The translations under genes and the position numbers were made by a program. The notes under the pieces were generated by a model, which saw only the letters and a program-made list of their open reading frames with translations, was not told where the DNA came from and searched no databases. A stretch of 64,000 nucleotides of DNA from NCBI RefSeq assembly GCF_024204665.1, contig NZ_CP100355.1, positions 2,585,451 to 2,649,450 of the forward strand, written 5' to 3'. Of this stretch, positions 61,347 through 64,000 are shown piece after piece; position 1 is the stretch's first letter, and each line of letters opens with the position of its first letter. Origin of the DNA: Natronosalvus rutilus (GTDB lineage: Archaea > Halobacteriota > Halobacteria > Halobacteriales > Natrialbaceae).

Positions 61347-61591
61347 TGGGATGCCTCCAGGTCGATAGTGAGGACGCCGTTTTTCATAAACGCTTGCGCG
61401 TCACTCGCCTGTGCCGGCACCTCGAGTTCGTACTGTTCGTCGCCGGCGACGACGAGAACGGTCCCGTCGATGACCTCGACGGATGCGTCGGCGGAGTCGC
61501 CGCCGAAGTCGATGACGATCGTCGATCCCTCGTCGTTCTCGTACCGACGGACCAGTCGATCGTCGTCGCGAGCAAGTTGTGCTATTTTCAT
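61343..61591 (-). CDS. DUF7127-like Hsp20-type small protein
   Basis: 82 residues: [20 protein letters not shown], then [37 protein letters not shown] and the end [14 protein letters not shown]. This is the Hsp20/alpha-crystallin core pattern (xxGVLTIxL) in miniature. Directly upstream of and coupled to cdc48. Confidence 0.82.
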   Translation of the reverse strand: MKIAQLARDDDRLVRRYENDEGSTIVIDFGGDSADASVEVIDGTVLVVAGDEQYELEVPAQASDAQAFMKNGVLTIDLEASQ

Positions 61592-61619
61592 TGTAACTAA
61601 CCCCAGGTAAGCTGTGCTA

Positions 61620-61628
61620 CTATAAATA
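61620..61628 (-). promoter_or_regulatory. TATA box of the DUF7127-cdc48 operon
   Basis: TATTTATAG on the minus strand with an upstream CGAAAG BRE-like motif; 29-33 nt before the ATG at 61591. Confidence 0.65.
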
Positions 61629-61785
61629 CCTTTCGCTGAAGAATCGCAATACGTGAGTAGAAGAGCCAGATATCGATGGTGTGGCGGTCCCACTTCGTCT
61701 GGTCGACAAGAACCGACGACAACAGTGACGGGACGAACGATCACCGTCATCCCCACTTATCAGGGCGCCCGTCGTGTATATGCGT

Positions 61786-62562
61786 ATGCACACGGTGGAA
61801 CACCAAGGACGCGAAACGGCATACGTGCGTGCCGACCGTGACGGATCGGGGGACCCAATCTGTTTCGTTCACGGAAGCGGCGGTTCGAGCGCCGTCTGGA
61901 AGTCCCAGCACCGACTCGGTAGCCAGCGACCCATCGTCGCGCTAGACCTGAGCGGCCACGGAGATTCCGAAGAAGTCGAGGCAAGTCCGGGCTACACGAC
62001 GCTCTCGGCGTACGCCGACGACGTCATCGCGGTCCTCGATGAGACGGGCGCACGCATGCTCATCGGCAACTCTCTGGGTGGGGCGATCACCATGCACGTC
62101 CTCCTGGAGCGGGCGGACGAAGTCGACCTCGACGGAGCGATACTGACCGGAACGGGGGCACGACTGGGCGTACTCGAGGACCTCCGGTGGTGGCTCGAGA
62201 ACGACTTCGAGCGGGCGATCGAGTTCCTGCACGAACCGGACCGGCTCTTTCACGACCCGGACCAGCGCCTGCGGACGATTTCGATGGAGACGATGCGCGA
62301 GTGCGGGCAAACGGTCACGCGACGGGACTTCCTCACGTGCCACGAGTTCGACGTCAGGGACCGACTCCACGAAATAGACGTTCCCGTCCGGGCAATCTAC
62401 GGCGAACACGACCAGCTGACGCCGCCGTGGTTCCACGAGTACCTCGTCGAGGAGATTCCGGACGCTGACGGGGTCGAGGTCCCCGACGCAGCCCACCTCT
62501 CGATGCTCGAGCGACCGACCGCGTTCAACGAAGCGCTGGTCGGATTCCTCAAGAGAACATAG
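61786..62562 (+). CDS. Alpha/beta hydrolase
   Basis: 258 residues. Oxyanion HGSGGSS (VHGSGGSSAVWK), nucleophile elbow IGNSLGGAI, acidic residue in IYGEHDQLTP, and catalytic His in PDAAHLSML. Esterase/lipase-like; the substrate is unknown. ATG 61786 fits a TATA-like cttatca ~27 nt upstream; upstream starts at 61774 and 61780 exist. Confidence 0.87.
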   Translation: MHTVEHQGRETAYVRADRDGSGDPICFVHGSGGSSAVWKSQHRLGSQRPIVALDLSGHGDSEEVEASPGYTTLSAYADDVIAVLDETGARMLIGNSLGGAITMHVLLERADEVDLDGAILTGTGARLGVLEDLRWWLENDFERAIEFLHEPDRLFHDPDQRLRTISMETMRECGQTVTRRDFLTCHEFDVRDRLHEIDVPVRAIYGEHDQLTPPWFHEYLVEEIPDADGVEVPDAAHLSMLERPTAFNEALVGFLKRT

Positions 62563-62753
62563 ATTGTATCTGTCTATATAGCACTACATATGTGACGTAT
62601 TCTCGAGTGTCTACTCTCGATCAAAATAGTCCAGTATAGAATTTCGGGTTGGCAAGTGGTGGTTTCCGGTAGCTCTTTCCCGTACGTACGCCTGTCGAAA
62701 ACGAGCCCGATGGTACGAATTTACCGAGGCATGCTGCTGAGACGAGCACGATC

Positions 62754-62777
62754 TATAGATTTGTATAGATTTATATG
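62754..62777 (+). promoter_or_regulatory. phoU-type gene promoter with tandem TATAGATTT
   Basis: TATAGATTT at 62754-62762 and again at 62764-62772, running into gatttatatg (62769-62777), the TATA box 27 nt before the ATG at 62800. Confidence 0.6.
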
Positions 62778-62799
62778 TTCGTGATTGCGTGGTTCCGGT

Positions 62800-63795
62800 A
62801 TGGAGACGCGAAAAGTCCAGGTGACCGGCGGGTCGACGTACACCGTCTCGCTCCCGAAGTCCTGGGCAACCGCGAACGACGTCAGCGCCGGATCGGTCGT
62901 CGAGTGCTACCCAGAGGACGACGCCCTCCTGTTGACGCCCCAGCGTGAGAGCGACCGCCAGAAGGGAACCCTCGACATCTCGAACCTCGAGGGCGAGCGC
63001 CTCACGCGGGCGGTCATGACGATGTACGTCAGCGGCTTCGACATCATCGCACTCGAGGCCAGCCGCATCACGACCGACCAGCGCCGGGCGATCAGGAGCG
63101 CGACCCAGGGGCTAGTCGGCGTTGAAGTTCTCGAGGAAACGACCAACAGCGTCGTCATCCAGGACTTGCTCGACTCCTCGGAGCTGTCCATCGTCAACGC
63201 CGTCAACCGCATGCGCCTGATCGCCGCCTCCATGCTCGAGGACGCCGTCACGGCGCTCATCGAGAACGACGACGACATCGCTCGCGACGTGATCGAGCGC
63301 GACGACGACGTCGACCGGCTCTGGCTCGTCGTCTCTCGCATCTTCCGTGCGACGCTCCGATCACCCCGAGCCTCCGAGGAACTCGGCGTTTCACGGGAGG
63401 ACTGCTTCGACTACCACTCGAGTGCCCGGCAACTCGAGCGCGTCGCCGACCACGCGGTCAAGATCAGCAAACTTGCGATGAAGCTCGAGGACGTATCCGA
63501 GGAGGTCGCCGATGCGCTAGTCGAGCTGTACGACGAGACGTTCGACGTCTTCGAGAAGTCCCTCGACGCGCTCTTCGCCGACGACAGCGACGAGGCGACG
63601 GAGCTGGGTCACGACGCGCTCGAGGCCGTCCTCGAGATCGACGAGCACACGCGATCGATCGACCACATGCTTCGAAACCTCGACTCGGTCCAGGCCCAGT
63701 CGCTCGGTTTGATCGTCGACTCGCTCTCCCGAAGCGCCGACTATGGCGGGAACATCGCGGAGACGGCTCTTCAGAAGGCGGCGCCCCGTCCCTGA
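62800..63795 (+). CDS. AbrB-PhoU phosphate uptake regulator
   Basis: 331 residues. N-terminal AbrB/SpoVT swapped-hairpin domain (VQVTGGSTYTVSLPKSWATANDVSAGSVVECYPEDDALLLTP), then two PhoU-like helical bundles with VDRLWLVVSRIFRATLRS, ARQLERVADHAVKISKLAMKL and SADYGGNIAETALQ. Controls phosphate transport; expected next to a pst operon. Confidence 0.9.
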   Translation: METRKVQVTGGSTYTVSLPKSWATANDVSAGSVVECYPEDDALLLTPQRESDRQKGTLDISNLEGERLTRAVMTMYVSGFDIIALEASRITTDQRRAIRSATQGLVGVEVLEETTNSVVIQDLLDSSELSIVNAVNRMRLIAASMLEDAVTALIENDDDIARDVIERDDDVDRLWLVVSRIFRATLRSPRASEELGVSREDCFDYHSSARQLERVADHAVKISKLAMKLEDVSEEVADALVELYDETFDVFEKSLDALFADDSDEATELGHDALEAVLEIDEHTRSIDHMLRNLDSVQAQSLGLIVDSLSRSADYGGNIAETALQKAAPRP

Positions 63796-63932
63796 TCCCG
63801 ATCGCCCCTTCTCGCCAGTCGTCCGTATCGGTACGGAGCCGTCCAGAGGAGTCGGGAGCACAATTAGCATCGGTTTTCACTCGTTCGTGTGAGAGGCCGA
63901 ATACAGGGCCCTCCAGGGGCGCTGGTACGCCA

Positions 63933-64000
63933 ATGTCACCTGCGCAAAACGGTTCCAATCCGCGAACGGCCGACGAGCTCGACGACGAAACGACTCCGCC
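63933..64000 (+). CDS. Start of a gene cut by the window edge
   Basis: ATG at 63933 begins MSPAQNGSNPRTADELDDET and runs to the edge. 22 residues visible, acidic and probably disordered. Position after phoU hints at a pst gene, but this is a guess. Confidence 0.35.
   Translation, partial: MSPAQNGSNPRTADELDDETTP

Noticed and set aside
59580-61610. 676-codon open frame on the plus strand opposite cdc48
   Set aside because: Shadow of the cdc48 codon structure; composition (Leu/Asp/Val/Arg runs) has no domain and cdc48 is certain.
1-64000. CTCGAG words as a repeat system
   Set aside because: The hexamer is over-represented in coding and noncoding DNA throughout, a genome-wide bias and not a local element.

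Overview
The window is a haloarchaeal chromosome segment, most likely from the Natrialbaceae. Evidence: high GC with the hexamer CTCGAG everywhere, acidic proteins, archaeal information genes (TFB, Lhr, CDC48, NreA, CarS), many Halobacteria-only families (HalOD1, bat-type HTH, DUF7344, DUF7504, DUF7547, DUF7576, DUF5796, DUF5822, DUF7097), and TATA boxes sitting about 27 nt before start codons, as expected for leaderless mRNAs. The exact genus cannot be read from the sequence. DUF names are from memory of the families and were not searched.

Layout. 0-5 kb: NreA (cut by the window edge), a Na+/H+ antiporter with an RCK domain, a wHTH/membrane pair and a LolA-like lipoprotein. 5-11.5 kb: the tfb - rnhA - DUF7108 - PadR - ppa block, split between rnhA and DUF7108 by an IS200/IS605 element (tnpA + tnpB) and an orphan gene with an internal duplication. 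11.5-22.7 kb: housekeeping and uncharacterised genes, Lhr helicase, a two-subunit thiolase whose catalytic Cys is Ser, and DsrE. 22.3-26.9 kb: an accessory, lower-GC island with regulators (DUF7344, bat-HTH, HalOD1), gene fragments, a dispersed repeat family, a second repeat family and a 137-bp MITE-like element inserted inside one repeat copy. 27-49.9 kb: core genes (ArsR/VOC, HflX, ZIP, ProDH, CarS, PyrE, class II aldolase/HAD, an iron-type cluster VIT1 - DUF211 - ferritin-like, DHDPS-like lyase, acyl-CoA dehydrogenase, PanB, CimA, archaeal shikimate kinase/chorismate mutase). 49.9-55.4 kb: broken genes and a second regulator cluster. 55.6-64 kb: DrrAB-type ABC exporter, NikR with a His-rich nickel transporter, the Hsp20-like/CDC48 operon, an alpha/beta hydrolase and an AbrB-PhoU regulator.

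Three genes between 42 and 53 kb are interrupted by four small lesions: a 7TM-PAS histidine kinase (two frameshifts), a TauE/SafE permease (one in-frame TGA) and a berberine-bridge-type FAD oxidoreductase (one frameshift). They are either recent decay or base-call errors.

For novelty the best candidates are: the tnpB with an apparently missing RuvC-II glutamate and its predicted omega-RNA end, the duplicated orphan protein beside it, the repeat/MITE island at 22-27 kb with direct repeats near its edges, and the twice-occurring bat-HTH + HalOD1 regulator grouping. I did not see a CRISPR array, tRNA, rRNA or a recognisable known defence operon.
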